This document shows, in pieces, positions 52,945 to 64,000 of a stretch of 64,000 nucleotides of DNA. The notes below the pieces were generated by a model, which saw only the letters and a list, made by a program, of their open reading frames with translations, searched no databases and had not been told where the DNA came from. The stretch comes from Ricinus communis. Its lineage: Eukaryota > Streptophyta > Magnoliopsida > Malpighiales > Euphorbiaceae. Every line of letters begins with the position of its first letter. Position 1 is the first letter of the stretch. Made by a program: the position numbers and the translations under genes. The stretch lies in contig NC_063259.1 of NCBI RefSeq assembly GCF_019578655.1, forward strand, positions 30,305,277-30,369,276, given 5' to 3'.

Positions 52945-54450
52945 TACCGATTGCAATAAATATAAATGGCACCTGTAACAAAAATGTTTATGACATTCAT
53001 ATATATAAGGAAAAGAAATCAACTGTTGTATATGTATATAAAGTAGAAAACAAATGAAAAAGATGAATGACCAAGCTAAATGAATTGTTCTTTACAAGTT
53101 CATGTTGGAACTTGTGTATATGGCCTGATTGGGAAGGAGTACTTAAATGAAACACAAGAATATGTTCAAGTTTGATACCTTTAGTGCAAGGGAAGACATG
53201 TTCAATTTTGATGCTTGTAAGGAAAAAATAACCATTCTTCCAGTAACAGGAATGAAATTAGGCCCTTCATTGCGACTTGGTAACTTGATAAGATGTGGCA
53301 TGAAATTGGGAGTCAACTGCTGAGTCTGATAGAAGAAATAATGATTATTTACAAATCCTTATAGAATATATCTGCAGAAAGAAAAATACTTGGATTAGTT
53401 TCGCAATTTCTACGTTTTGAGCAAGATATTGGTTGGTGAAGGCTGAACGTACTTCTCAAAGTGAACAAGGCTATAATGGACACGCTGCATAGAGTTGAGC
53501 CATTTATGTGACTTGAGATCATGATTCCGAGGCTTCATTTCAAGGAGACAAATAGTTTTCTCTGACCATTAAAGACGAGTGCTTAAACAAGTTTTGAATT
53601 AAACTCGACATCTATGCAATTAGAGATTAGGATATAAACTAATTCTAATTATTGCTCCCTATTCTGACCATATTTCAGTTTTTGGATCAATTTAATTCAA
53701 ACATTTTCATAATACACTACACGAGATGCTAAGATTCTTTACTAAATCCCAATTGGATGATAATTTTTACTCAGATTTTTAGAAGAAAATTGTAATTATC
53801 CAAAGCAAGGCAACAAAGTGCATATGATTATAAATGCAATCGAACCTTCCATCATCACCAATCCCTTTTTCTTTTTGTTCTCCAGCTGGTCCATATGTAA
53901 TTCTCATAGCACTTTAAGAAATGAGCATCTAAAAAAGAGTCTTGTGGAAAATAAGAAAAAAAAAAAAGAAGAGTAAAAGGCAAATTAAAGGATTTTGAGC
54001 ATTAAAGGTAAGAGTAGACCGTAAAAGGCAAGTGAAGTGTGAATCAAATTTACATGGCTTTAATTTGACAAACAAAAACCATATTAAAGTAGATAGCAGA
54101 TTATTCATACTATGTTGTTTGTGTTATAAATCGGACGGCATTGGTCAAGGCTAAAAGCAATCATAGATGATATGATTTTCTAATTTAAACTTGAGGAATT
54201 TCGTCACGAGGTCTTAAAATAAACTTTAAGATCTGTGCTTATTAAGGATTACTGTAATTACGTTATATGCCCCCATCTTATCTGATTAGCAATGGAAATA
54301 GAGAATATAATAATTTATGTATGCACTGGAAATTTAGTACATAAGATCTGACTTTGCTTCCTTCGGAAAACTGATTTTCTCAACAAACACAATTATTTTA
54401 CGAATATGACAAGATTAGATGAAACAGCACACGGTTCAGCAAACAAACAT
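52945..54450. other. Probable split leader of the UPF0496 gene; C2-gene 3' UTR
   Basis: On the minus strand there are good splice signals: donor AAG/GTATC near 53180, acceptor ttgttacag at about 52978, and acceptor cttctatcag near 53330. These suggest leader exons at about 53330-53180 and 52977-52945. A 42-codon ATG frame at 53538-53410 (minus) lies farther out. The left part is the UPF0496 leader/promoter, the right part the 3' UTR of the C2 gene. No separate gene is supported. Confidence 0.4.
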
Positions 54451-55248
54451 CTAGAAGTCATCACCATCGTACCCAAGATCATCCTCGACTCTTTCTGCCA
54501 CGTCATCTGCGATCTTGTCCTCAAGCGCATCAACACCTTCAGCTAATGCGAGTCCACCTAAAGCACCAGCAACCGCACCCACAGCCAATCCAGTCCCTAT
54601 TCCACCAAACTTGCTTTTCTTCTTTTCCTCTTGCACATAAACCGGTTGTTCACCGTAACTATAACTTCGTTGACCGTAAGGTGGTGGTGGTGGTGGAGGT
54701 GCCGCACCGTACGGATACCCACTAGGCGGTGCAGTTGGGTAGTATGGATATGGACTTCCATAAGCGTAGTCTCTGGAAGCTGACGGCGGTGGCGGGACGC
54801 CATAAGGAGGCGCGTAGTATGCAGGCGGGGGATGATAAGAAGGTTGTCTGATTGTAACATTAACATCCATTTTCCCTTGGGGTCTGCCAGAAGGACGCTT
54901 TAGCTGGAGAATGCGGTTGAGTCGTTGGCCAATTCCGACATCATCTAGAACTTCAGAGAGTTTCAATCGAGCCGAGCCGATGAGTGGCTTGGTGTCTTCC
55001 TCAGCGTTGGCATGGACGACGTCGATGTAGAGAGTGTGGTCTTCAATGGGGCCAGGTGGTAAGGGGATAACAAGGATTTGATCCCAGAAAGGACAAGTGT
55101 CCCCTTCTTCATCGACTCTAGTTGACCACTTACTGTTTGGATCGATCCAAACGACGGCGTATGGCCTGAGTAAGCCGTGGCGCCAGTTAACATTCTTCAG
55201 ATCCTTGGCTGATGAAATGCTTACCTCAACCTCGTAGCGAGATGCCAT
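54451..55248 (-). CDS. C2-domain protein, SRC2/At3g16510-like
   Basis: A single-exon gene of 265 residues. An N-terminal C2 domain (about residues 3-115: [18 protein letters not shown], then PYAVVWIDP) is followed by [14 protein letters not shown], as in the SRC2-like family. A Pro/Tyr/Gly-rich segment (about 135-205) has runs of Pro. A Gly/Ala-rich hydrophobic stretch ([21 protein letters not shown]) and an acidic tail ending DGDDF follow. The start MASRYEVEV is chosen because it abuts the domain; the frame stays open upstream to an ATG at 55371. In loop 1 the usual Asp of the DPY motif is Arg (LLRPY), so classical calcium binding is doubtful. SRC2-type proteins are membrane-associated and stress-induced in other plants; here that is only inference. 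Confidence 0.88.
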   Translation of the reverse strand: MASRYEVEVSISSAKDLKNVNWRHGLLRPYAVVWIDPNSKWSTRVDEEGDTCPFWDQILVIPLPPGPIEDHTLYIDVVHANAEEDTKPLIGSARLKLSEVLDDVGIGQRLNRILQLKRPSGRPQGKMDVNVTIRQPSYHPPPAYYAPPYGVPPPPSASRDYAYGSPYPYYPTAPPSGYPYGAAPPPPPPPYGQRSYSYGEQPVYVQEEKKKSKFGGIGTGLAVGAVAGALGGLALAEGVDALEDKIADDVAERVEDDLGYDGDDF

Positions 55249-55684
55249 ATTTTTTTTCTGGGGGGAGAGCAAACACGAAAATGATACGGTGTTAAAGACC
55301 AAAAAGCTGCAGGATTTGCCTCTTTTAAATATCTCTGATTTGGTTGCTAACTGGGGACGCTCAGCCTTCAAACAAAGATAATGTTACTATAAACTTCTTA
55401 TTTTACCGTGTTGTCCCAGGTTCTTTTGGAACATTCCAGGGTTTAGATATCAAACAGGGATTTGGTGAAGGGTTTTCTGGTCATAATAATTGAGACAGAC
55501 GGCCTTGACGTGGACGGAGAGTTAATATGGCGGGGGAGGAGGAGAGATAGCTTAGGCATTAAGCACACATTTTGTTTTGCCATATATGGATCATGCTTCG
55601 AACAAAGCATAAACTGACAGATGGAGGTTGTCAAATGGAATGTGTGAGAAATTTCTAGCCAATAACTGGAAACAACCGGTGGAG

Positions 55685-55703
55685 GGAGAGAGAGAGAGAG
55701 AGG
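55685..55703. repeat. (GA)n microsatellite
   Basis: About nine GA units lie upstream of the C2 gene. Confidence 0.85.
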
Positions 55704-57287
55704 ACAAGAATAGCGTGGGTATACAAGCAGGACTATCCTTGCACGCGTATGTGATTGGCTATTAATAAAGTCCTACTCCGACACGCTGCGAAACGAGTTG
55801 GGCTAGTCATTATCTTTATTGCAAAAAGAGGCCCACTACTTTTAAAATATACAAAGAATAAAAACTAAAATTAAGAGATTAATGGAGCAATTTACTCAAT
55901 TGTTCATATACATTTGCATAGTTTATTGTTGGAGCTCAATCCAAACGATAACTATTAATTGAATGGTAGGTTTTGTTTTCTTGTAATTGTTTATATTGAA
56001 TGGTAGGTGTTGAATGTAAAGATGTAATTTCTCCAAACCCCAGCAAGTGGATTATTCCAAAAGCAAGGGGTCCCCCCTGCCCCCCTTCTTTTTTTATCAA
56101 AAGAAAAATTCATTAAACAGAAAATTCCATGGGAGGAGCAGATAACCATAACCAAGTAAAAGGGAGATTCCCATCCAGTAACTTTGAGATTAATCACCGG
56201 GCTGCCCTTGACGACATGAAGAAATTTCACATAGTTTTCTTTTTTGAACAAATAGTTAAGTGCAAGAGTGTCTCCCTTGGTTGGTCTATATCATTGGATA
56301 GCTCCCAAAGGATGGCTAAGCACGAAAATATTAAGAATATCTCTGCACTCAAAAGCAATGATAGTTGCGGGAGTGGCTTTCATCTGCAGGGGTTCTTTGT
56401 CTATTGGAGGTTAAAGAAGGATAGCTACCTCTTCTATTATGGTTGTTGAAACTTAGTTGTTCTTAACGCTTTCTCTTGCATAATATTTGCTAACTATTCT
56501 AAGTGTCTCATATTTGAATCTGATAACATTATTTTCATCAATTCGCTTAATGGGTAGAATAATGATCTTTCAGAAATTGAGGCTGTTGAAAACTATATTT
56601 TGTACAGCTATCTCTCTATATTTTTGTGGGTTTTACTCTGCTTCTTAATTTTATAACTGAATAGCTTACTTGAATAAATAGCAATTTAAATTGATGAATG
56701 GCTACTTACCATTATAATTTTTTTGATTCTTCTTAAAGATGACTGTTAATGTAATTCTTTGTTTGTTAAAAACAAAACTCTAAATAAACTGATAGTGTAC
56801 AATTTTTTTTTTTAAAATTTTATTTTAAAAGATAATTTGGAATTAGACTTGTTCAAATATCGAGTCGGGTTAGATTTGGATCGGACTTGATTGGACTTTG
56901 ATGTTTTAAATATAAGCTCGAGACTGGCCTGATCCGATAGTGTGGCTCTAAAATTTCGACCAAACTTATTTGTCGCCAAAAAAAAAATTTATTTTATAAT
57001 TTTTGGATCGAGCAAAACTTGTTTGATAGACCTTAAAGAAATACCATTTTCAAGTTCATCCAAAAAATAATCAAATTTTTTCATATTTGAATTTAAACTG
57101 GTCTAATATAAAATTTATGTGTCAAAATTTAAAAACTTTTAAACGGACTTGAACGGATTGGATAGATATCAAAACCGATGAACAAGATGGCTTCATAGAA
57201 GTTGCATCACACTTTTATCAAATACACTTTGAAAGTAAAAAAAATATAAATAAAGTAGCTATTTCATAACATTAATATTAAAATTTG

Positions 57288-57292
57288 GTTTA
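57288..57292. repeat. Target-site duplication, left copy (gttta)
   Basis: Immediately precedes the TG end of the solo LTR and is identical to 60088-60092. Confidence 0.8.
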
Positions 57293-60087
57293 TGTCACGA
57301 CCTACTTTGTGAACCCGTGACTGACACTAGGGAATGAGTAAGCGTAAGACCACCGAATCCCGTAGTAAGCCTGACACTCACAACTCAAACAAATCTCATT
57401 TTAAATTAATATTATTAAAGCCACAAATTATCTTAATAGCTACATTTTACATAATAAATTCGGTCTGCCAGAAAAATTAGGTGAGACCCGAAACTCATAA
57501 AATTTACAGCTGATACATCTACTATTACTACTGCGGAGAATCTAAGATTTATCAATTTACATACCAAATCAAATACATCACCCGATGATGAAGGAATCGG
57601 GTTACTGAATAAGAGTCGCGGGAAGACTAACAATCATGAATCTGGAAAACAGTAAATGGAGACTGTCAGTCTCGAGAGTGAGTTAAAATCAAATAATCTG
57701 AGGACTATTGCATTCTTCTCAGAAAACATAGATTATTCAAATCAGTATATCAAACCATGCACATAAATACAAATCACATTATAATCAAATACCATAATAA
57801 ATAAATAAATAAAAATATATATTTACTTTTACGGGACGAGTGGCTCAGTAGAACCCAAACCCCAAATTCTAGTAGCCTTTCGGCTCTCTTAATTCAACAG
57901 GTCTGGCGCCCACAGAGCAAGCTCGATCAGGGTCCTTACCTCCAGCCTTAACACTTGAATACCAAATAAGCCGGCGCCCAGAGAGCGTTGCTCGATCAGG
58001 GACCTTAACTCCGGCAATCAACTGAACTCAGCCCAGAGAGCAATGCTCGATCAGGGCAAACAAATCCATAATAACCTTATTACCTGTTTTTGATCATTAC
58101 CGGTGCGCACGCGGTCCTGATGCAACCCACCAGATGGCATATTCTACTAAAGCCTCATCCCAAATCACATTCAACAAATATAATAATAATCATGGTCTAG
58201 CAAAATTATTAAACACATATAGAAATAAAGAATCAGAATTTCGAGGAAACAACGTGCAATATGTGGAAAAATAATAATAACAATTGTGTGAATATAACAT
58301 TAACTATCAAAAGAGTGATATAATATTACTAGTAACAATATTGAAATTTATCTCAGCAAATAATAATTAAATAAAATTATTTATATTGCGATACTAATAA
58401 TCATATTAAATATGAATTTCAAGATAGCATATCAAAATTAGGTCTGGCAATAGTGTAGAAATTATGTGACTTTAACTCACATAATCGAGTGACCTCCTAG
58501 CTCTGCTCCGGTGACTCGGTTGGAGCGAGCCGAACAAACGGACAATCTAGTCACGAAAAACGATTTATCAAAACGTTGAAACAATCGATCATTAATCCTA
58601 GGTCTAGACTCCTAGGACTCACTATCTAAAAATCTCGACTCGGGAGAATTCTACCGAAAATCCGACAAAACCTCCCCTGCAACGCGGACATTACCACCGT
58701 AAAAAACGGGTCCAGGAGCTGCCAGAAAAACACTTCAAATACTTAACAATTTAAACAACGGGAGTCGGGTCCCCAAACTTCACTATTTTCCGACTCAAAG
58801 ACAAAACACGGCGGACAATTATTTTTGACTCACAAATATCATCAAATACTCAACACAATCAATAGACACAAAATTAAACCAAGAATTTCTAAAATTACAG
58901 GCCGGAGAAAAATACCGGGAGTCCGATCGACGATCCGAACACACCATCGGACTCACAACGACGCGTTGATGACGATCCCCGCTTCCGATTTTTCGATCTG
59001 ACACCCGATCATCCTGAGAGATTTTCGGACGATCTCGACCGTCAATTTGCAAACGGAGCCCGATCGCCACGAAACCGGTGCCATTTGAGAAGAGTCGGGA
59101 TCGTCCTCCGATCGTCCATAGCCGGAAAAATCCAAAAATCTCGGCTGCCTCCATTTTCTCTCTCCACCTCGAACCTCCGTTTCCGGCCACCATTTCGACA
59201 CCACCGCCGCCAAAACAAAGCTAAGGCCGAGAGGAGTCGATCGGCAAGATCGGCCCGCGGCAAGGAAGCTTCGACCATCTTCCTCGCACTGCCACTGCCT
59301 GCCGCCGGACGGACGGCCAGCCTCTCTCTCCCCCGACATCTCTCTCTCTTTTTCTTCTTCTTCCCCGATCCTTCCTTCTTTCTTTCTTCTTTCAATATCG
59401 ACATTAGGCCCCCAAACTTTTCCTTATTACAATGTGGTTCCTCAACTTCCTTAATTACTTACAATTCCATCCTGCAGAATTTCAATTTAACCCCTAAACT
59501 TGCCTTTATCATTTCAATGAAGCCCTTAACTATTTAATTTGGGCTAAATCCGAATTATTGAAATTACATAATTACATAAATACCCCTGACCGACATATTT
59601 ATTTACGAAAATACCAAACTCACAAATTTCCATTAAACCCTCATAATAATAAAATTATACTTTTAATCCTTATTCCAAAATAATCCTCCAATTAAATCCT
59701 ACAGACAATTAAATTAAATAATCAATTTCCAACTTAAAATTTAATACTACTAATCAATTATAATACCAATTTTTCCAAAATTCTTTTATAAACATCCTTT
59801 ACAATTTTTTCCAAAATTTTTCAATATATAATTTTATTTATATATATATACATTTGGAAAAATTTTGAATAACAAAATAAAAATATAATTTATTCCTCAA
59901 ATAATTTATTTAATTAACTCCTTAAAAATCAAACTAATTGGATATGGAAAAATAATTTATTTATTTGTCTAACATTAAAATTCAAAATTTGTATTTAAAT
60001 CATTCCAATTAAACCGAATAAAAATAAAGCTAAAATTAACTTAAATAAAAACTCATTATTAAATATATAAAAATTTCGGGTATTACA
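57293..60087. mobile_element. Solo LTR, about 2.8 kb, with 5-bp target-site duplication
   Basis: The unit begins tgtcacgacc and ends cgggtattaca, so it has TGT...ACA ends. It is flanked on both sides by the same five bases, gttta (57288-57292 and 60088-60092), the duplication length made by retroelement integrases. The starting sequence does not recur inside, and no gag or pol domain is present, so this is one LTR left by recombination and not a full element. Long LTRs with such ends are typical of plant Ty3/gypsy elements (Tekay/Del-like chromoviruses have multi-kb LTRs); that class is inferred. Orientation is undetermined. A GC-richer central block (58.9-59.4 kb) contains overlapping open frames on both strands that are not genes. 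Confidence 0.8.
57903..58056. repeat. Three diverged copies of a CTCGATCAGGG motif unit inside the LTR
   Basis: Units of the form (ggcg)cccagagagcaatgctcgatcaggg occur at about 57905, 57973 and 58030, 55-70 bases apart. The half-motifs gagcaa-tgctc can pair into small hairpins. Short repeats of this sort are common in LTR regulatory regions. Confidence 0.7.
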
Positions 60088-60092
60088 GTTTA
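60088..60092. repeat. Target-site duplication, right copy (gttta)
   Basis: Immediately follows the CA end of the solo LTR and is identical to 57288-57292. Confidence 0.8.
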
Positions 60093-60825
60093 AGTAAATA
60101 ATTATAGAGAAATTTCTATCTAAATATGGTATGCGTATTACAATAAACAAAAAAAAAAATAATACGTATATATAAATATTTTATAATTTGATATTGGATG
60201 ATGGATACATATTTTATTATTTAAAATAAATAAGTAAATAGGTAAGAACAATCACCAACATGAAAAAGAAATTCTTTGATTATATCTATATAATTAGCTA
60301 TTAGAGTGATTAATATTAATCTTTTGAGCACAATACTTGTTATGCTTTTTTTAGTTATATTTATAATTTCTTTGTATTGAAAAATTATATTTTATTTTCT
60401 TACGAGAGATTCAATAAATCGTAATATGAAATACTCATTATCTATAAAAATGAAAAATAAATAAATGTAAAAATGTGAATTTCAACTCAAGATATCGTCT
60501 CTCAAAAATAAATATTCTCACGATTTGAGCTATTTAATCTTTTCACAGGTTATATAAAATTAAATCACTATGCCTTGATTTTATTTTGCTTTTAGATTCT
60601 TAATATAGCGAGATTGACTGTTTTAAATGTTACCTTTCTTTAAGAAAAAAAAAAAATGCTATCAGAAAAAGCAGCATAATCTAAAGTCCGGATCCAACTG
60701 ATGAGCGGGTCGTCAAGTTGAAACGGATCGGAGCCTAAATTCCCAAAACTAAAACCCTACTAAAATCAAACAAATCGAGCTCAAAGCCTTGCACGCTCTC
60801 CCTCTCTTTCTCCACTTTCTCAACA
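60093..60825. other. Promoter and leader of RPS9M
   Basis: AT-rich DNA follows the solo LTR. AAACCCTA at 60752-60759, about 70 bases before the start codon, is a telo-box, common in promoters or leaders of plant translation genes. The retroelement lies within 0.8 kb of the start codon. Confidence 0.5.
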
Positions 60826-63800
60826 ATGCTTTCGCGTCTCCTTCCCAAATCCTCTCATTTCCGTTTACTATCCAATCTTTCCTCCAAATCACATTCTTAT
60901 CAGCACTCTCCTCGTATCTCCAATTCCACTTTTCTCCTCAGACATTTCTCCTCCAATCAAAACAACAACAACAACAACGAAGACCAATCATCCTCTAGCA
61001 TATGGAAACTTTCTAGCGATGAAAAATTTGATTCCTTTTTTGCCGCAGATTCAAAGGAAGGCAGCCTTGCTGGAATTACTGATTCGCCAGTGCATAATCA
61101 ACTTCAAGAGTCATGGTTAGAGGAGGAAGAAGGCGGCAGCAATGATAGCAAAGATATATTCCAAGGAATTGAGAAAGAGTCTGCAGGCGGTGAAGATAAC
61201 AATGAGTGGCTGCAATCCGAAGAATATAAGATGTGGAACTTGGACGACGCGGAGGATCAGAAAGATCATGTGTTTGATATTGAAGAGATTAATGCTGACA
61301 CTAGTAGTGAATTTACTACTGAGAGTAGTGCCAATGTGGAGAAAGAAAAGACTGAGGAGCAGAAAATGCTCGAGGCAGAGGAGAAGGAACTTACAGCTGT
61401 ACTTAAAGGTAATCTGTTTTTCTTTTAAAATAAATTCTAATAAGACTACTGGAAGAGAAGAGATTTATTATGATTGATTAATTGTCATGTGCTCTGAATT
61501 TATACTAGGAATACGCATCACGAACTTACTAGTCCTAAATAACTACGCACAGCAGCAAGTATATTTCTCATCAACATAAGCAGATCTTGTTGCGAGTTTA
61601 ACTGCAGTTGCTGACAAAAATATGTTCAATCCTTTAACCATCATTCTCTCCAGCATGTGAGGAAAATGCATAAGCATACGCCTAGACAATCATAACTAGT
61701 TCATTAACCACCCCATAGCTACCAATGCGTGAACTGCATGCCCACTATATGCACATGATATTTTGACCCATACCATCAAATACACAAAATATAAAATCAG
61801 CTATGCTTGTGTTTTTATGTGTGGCACATTATCGGTTTCAACCATGACTCGAGCAACCAACCCAGGGTAAAGTGGAGTGGCTGCAATTAGAACCCTCAGT
61901 TAAGACAGACGTATGTGTGCTTGTTTCCAAGCATTATTCTTATTATTGATTACTTTCTTACTTTTTAGGGAAGCATTAGCATAATTAATAACTTATAAGA
62001 ATAAATCAATCACCATAATGACATGATTGCTGCTGCTGCTAAAGAAACACCTGCAACAGAGTTGAAATTAGGAAGCTGAGACAAGAAGAACTGAATTTTG
62101 CCAAATATCATGATCCAGCAAGATTCCTTGATTGGGGCACAAATGGTGAGGTAAAACAACCCATGGCTCTAGTTCTGAGTCTAAAGCATGTCTACCAAAG
62201 CAATGTGGATCTTAGTCTTGGATCTTTTAAATATCGATGCTGCTGGGTTATATTAAGTGTAAAAGAAAATTGTGACTGAGTATCATCCCATCAATTAAAC
62301 CTCAATCGTCACTTGATACCTTGCTTTGAATACACATATATAGATTCTTAGTGATTATTGATGCTTATTTATACATATTGCTATTAGTTGAATGCTTGAT
62401 TTTGGATGCATTCTAGTTGTTGCAACACCAAGGAATCTATGTTAAAATATAATGTTCTGGTACAAGTATGGTTTTGGAGCACTTTTAACTTGCTTGCGAC
62501 CAATCACCAATGGAAAATTCAGCAAGCTCATATTCCTATGAGATAGCTGCACCACTATTTGACAATTGCACCTTAGAAATTTTAACAGCTAAACTCTGTC
62601 AAAGTGCATGCACCAATAGTGCGCTGGTTCAAGGGCTTGATTAAGAAGTTTAAGTAGTTCCTCGTGTTTTTCTTTTGTGTTTTCCTTATGCTGTTGTTAA
62701 TTCCATCATAGCATTTTTAATGTCTTTGGATTAAGTCTGATAAGGATAAGCAATATGGTAATGTTCATAGATATTCTTATGGTTACATCCAAATATGTCT
62801 GTTGCAGGAAGCAATCGTGCATTCGGTGACCTAATTGCAGCATCTGGAATCACAGATGCCATGCTGGACAGTTTGATTGCTCTAAGGGATTTTGAAGGGG
62901 TTGAGGGGTTGCCTCCTCTAAGTGAAATTGAAGACATGCGTTATGAAAAGAACACTAGAAAATCCACAAGAGCAGACATAGAGCGTCAGAAACAGGAAGA
63001 AGTTGCTAAATCCAGAGTGCGACAAGTAGACGAGAAAGGGAGAGCTTATGGGACTGGAAGAAGGAAATGTAGTGTAGCTCGTGTTTGGATTGAACCTGGT
63101 GACGGGAAATTTATAGTTAATGATAAGCAATTTGATGTCTATTTCCCGATGCTTGATCATCGGGCTGCCCTGTTGCGACCCTTTTCTGAGACAAAAACCT
63201 TGGGTCTTTGGGATGTCAAATGCACTGTGAAAGGAGGTGGTACTACAGGTGAGCTTGAGCATTCCTAGTTGCCCATATTCCCTGGTTTTTGCTATTTTGT
63301 CTTGTAACGCCACAGGTTCTTGTCAACTTAACCTTTCTCTATGTGTTTTTAGCTGATATTGTTTTGTGTGATAGCATAAGTATATGCTTCATTTTGCTGA
63401 AGAGAAATGCCATATTTTGATGTATATGTCAATTTTTATGAACTTGCATATCTTTTTGCTACCAAACTATTTTACTGAAGTCAAGAAGAGGTTCATGTTA
63501 TATAACATCTAAGTACGCTTAATAATAATTTGGTTATGGGTGGCTGATTGATCTGACATTGAAGTAGAGTGCTGTTCATGTATTTGAGATTGCAAATAGA
63601 GAACTATTTCCTTGCTTTTAGTTTGAGGGCATCTAGTGAGGACTCGTGCTTTCTTTATTGTAGTTTTCCTTGTATTTTGCTGATTAAATTGTATGAATTT
63701 TATTTGGGGTTTAAAATGATATTTTGAAGATTCAATCTAAGATTTCCGTTCAACTTTGGAAGCTTGCTTGGACTAACTACATAATGGGGTTACTTTGTGT

Positions 63801-64000
63801 CAAAGGCTGTTGGTTCACCATTAGTATGAGTTATATAGTTGCATGATAACTAGATTTAGGCAGATTGGAATTCAGTTATGTTTTGTCACATATAGCTCAC
63901 ATATGTTATGAATAATATTTGATTGAAAAAATAATTATTTGCATTGGGACAGGTCAAGTTGGAGCTATTCAGCTAGGGATCAGCAGGGCCATGCAAAACT
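60826..64000 (+). CDS. RPS9M: Mitochondrial 30S ribosomal protein S9, 3' part outside the window
   Basis: Nuclear-encoded uS9 of the mitochondrial ribosome (Arabidopsis At3g49080 type). Exons seen: 60826-61408, 62808-63248 and 63953-64000 (cut by the window edge); junction phases agree. Exon 1 starts MLSRLLPKSSHFRLLSN, an Arg/Ser-rich mitochondrial presequence, and continues as an acidic, Asn-rich plant-specific extension. Exon 2 contains FGDLIAASGITDAMLDSL, then the S9 domain start GRAYGTGRRKCSVARVW and FDVYFPMLDHRAALLRPF. Exon 3 begins GQVGAIQLGISRAMQN, the conserved S9 helix. The remaining C-terminal S9 sequence, including the Lys/Arg tail, lies beyond the edge. Intron 1 (1.4 kb) contains an unexplained open frame. 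Confidence 0.93.

Larger units (their letters stand above)
55249..57292. other. Spacer: C2-gene promoter and unclassified DNA
   Basis: Contains a GA microsatellite at 55685-55703 and a homopolymer-rich patch near 56070-56095 (gggtccccccc). The open frame 56129-56449 has no recognised domain. The stretch 56820-57240 is AT-rich. No gene is supported. Confidence 0.5.

Noticed and set aside
56129..56449. 106-residue plus-strand frame
   Set aside because: No recognisable family; translations on both strands look equally gene-like and the region has homopolymer runs.
58819..59537. Overlapping open frames of 120-150 residues on both strands
   Set aside because: They overlap each other in several frames, have low-complexity Arg/Ser composition and lie wholly inside the solo LTR, in its GC-richer block.

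Overview
The window is plant nuclear DNA, most likely from a eudicot. It is AT-rich, its genes carry GT-AG introns with poly-pyrimidine acceptors, its leaders are long and often split by an intron, and the spacers hold (AT)n and (CT)n microsatellites and LTR retroelements. The gene content fits: a YODA-type MAPKKK, plastid HCF106/TatB, the m6A writer subunit MTB, a DCR-like BAHD acyltransferase and a nuclear-encoded mitochondrial RPS9. I cannot name the species. No rRNA, intact tRNA or CRISPR array was seen, and none of the recognisable genes is bacterial or organellar.

Layout. 1-4686: a decayed Ty1/copia element on the minus strand, running off the left edge; its 5' LTR, primer-binding site and polypurine tract are all visible. 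4687-7500: spacer without a recognisable gene. 7833-12825 (-): YODA-like MAPKKK in 11 coding exons, with a split leader reaching about 13.7 kb. 13.8-16.8 kb: AT-rich spacer. 16844-18673 (-): a broken copy, and 21859-24219 (-): an intact copy, of an Lsi2/ArsB-type anion effluxer. The pair is a tandem duplication and the broken copy carries a small SINE in its intron. 24.2-29.9 kb: spacer with a MITE-like inverted repeat and an orphan cluster of GGCCCA boxes. 29946-32693 (-): a hydroxyproline-rich glycoprotein family gene with a coding minisatellite. 37247-39616 (+): HCF106, convergent with 40422-45240 (-) MTB. 47229-49418 (-): DCR. 51676-52944 (-): UPF0496 family. 54451-55248 (-): C2-domain protein. 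57293-60087: a 2.8-kb solo LTR flanked by a perfect 5-bp duplication. 60826-64000 (+): RPS9M, cut by the right edge.

The genes do not form a pathway; this is ordinary plant gene order with monocistronic genes. Exon models were built by hand: each splice site is GT/AG, exon lengths sum to a multiple of three, and frame is kept across every junction. That is strong internal support, but no transcript evidence was available.

Nothing here amounts to a clear new biological system. The observations most worth following are the solo LTR with its duplication, the effluxer gene/pseudogene pair, an exon-like open frame inside an RPS9M intron, alternative 3' splice sites in HCF106, the DPPW motif in MTB, and an orphan promoter-like GGCCCA cluster near 27.6 kb.
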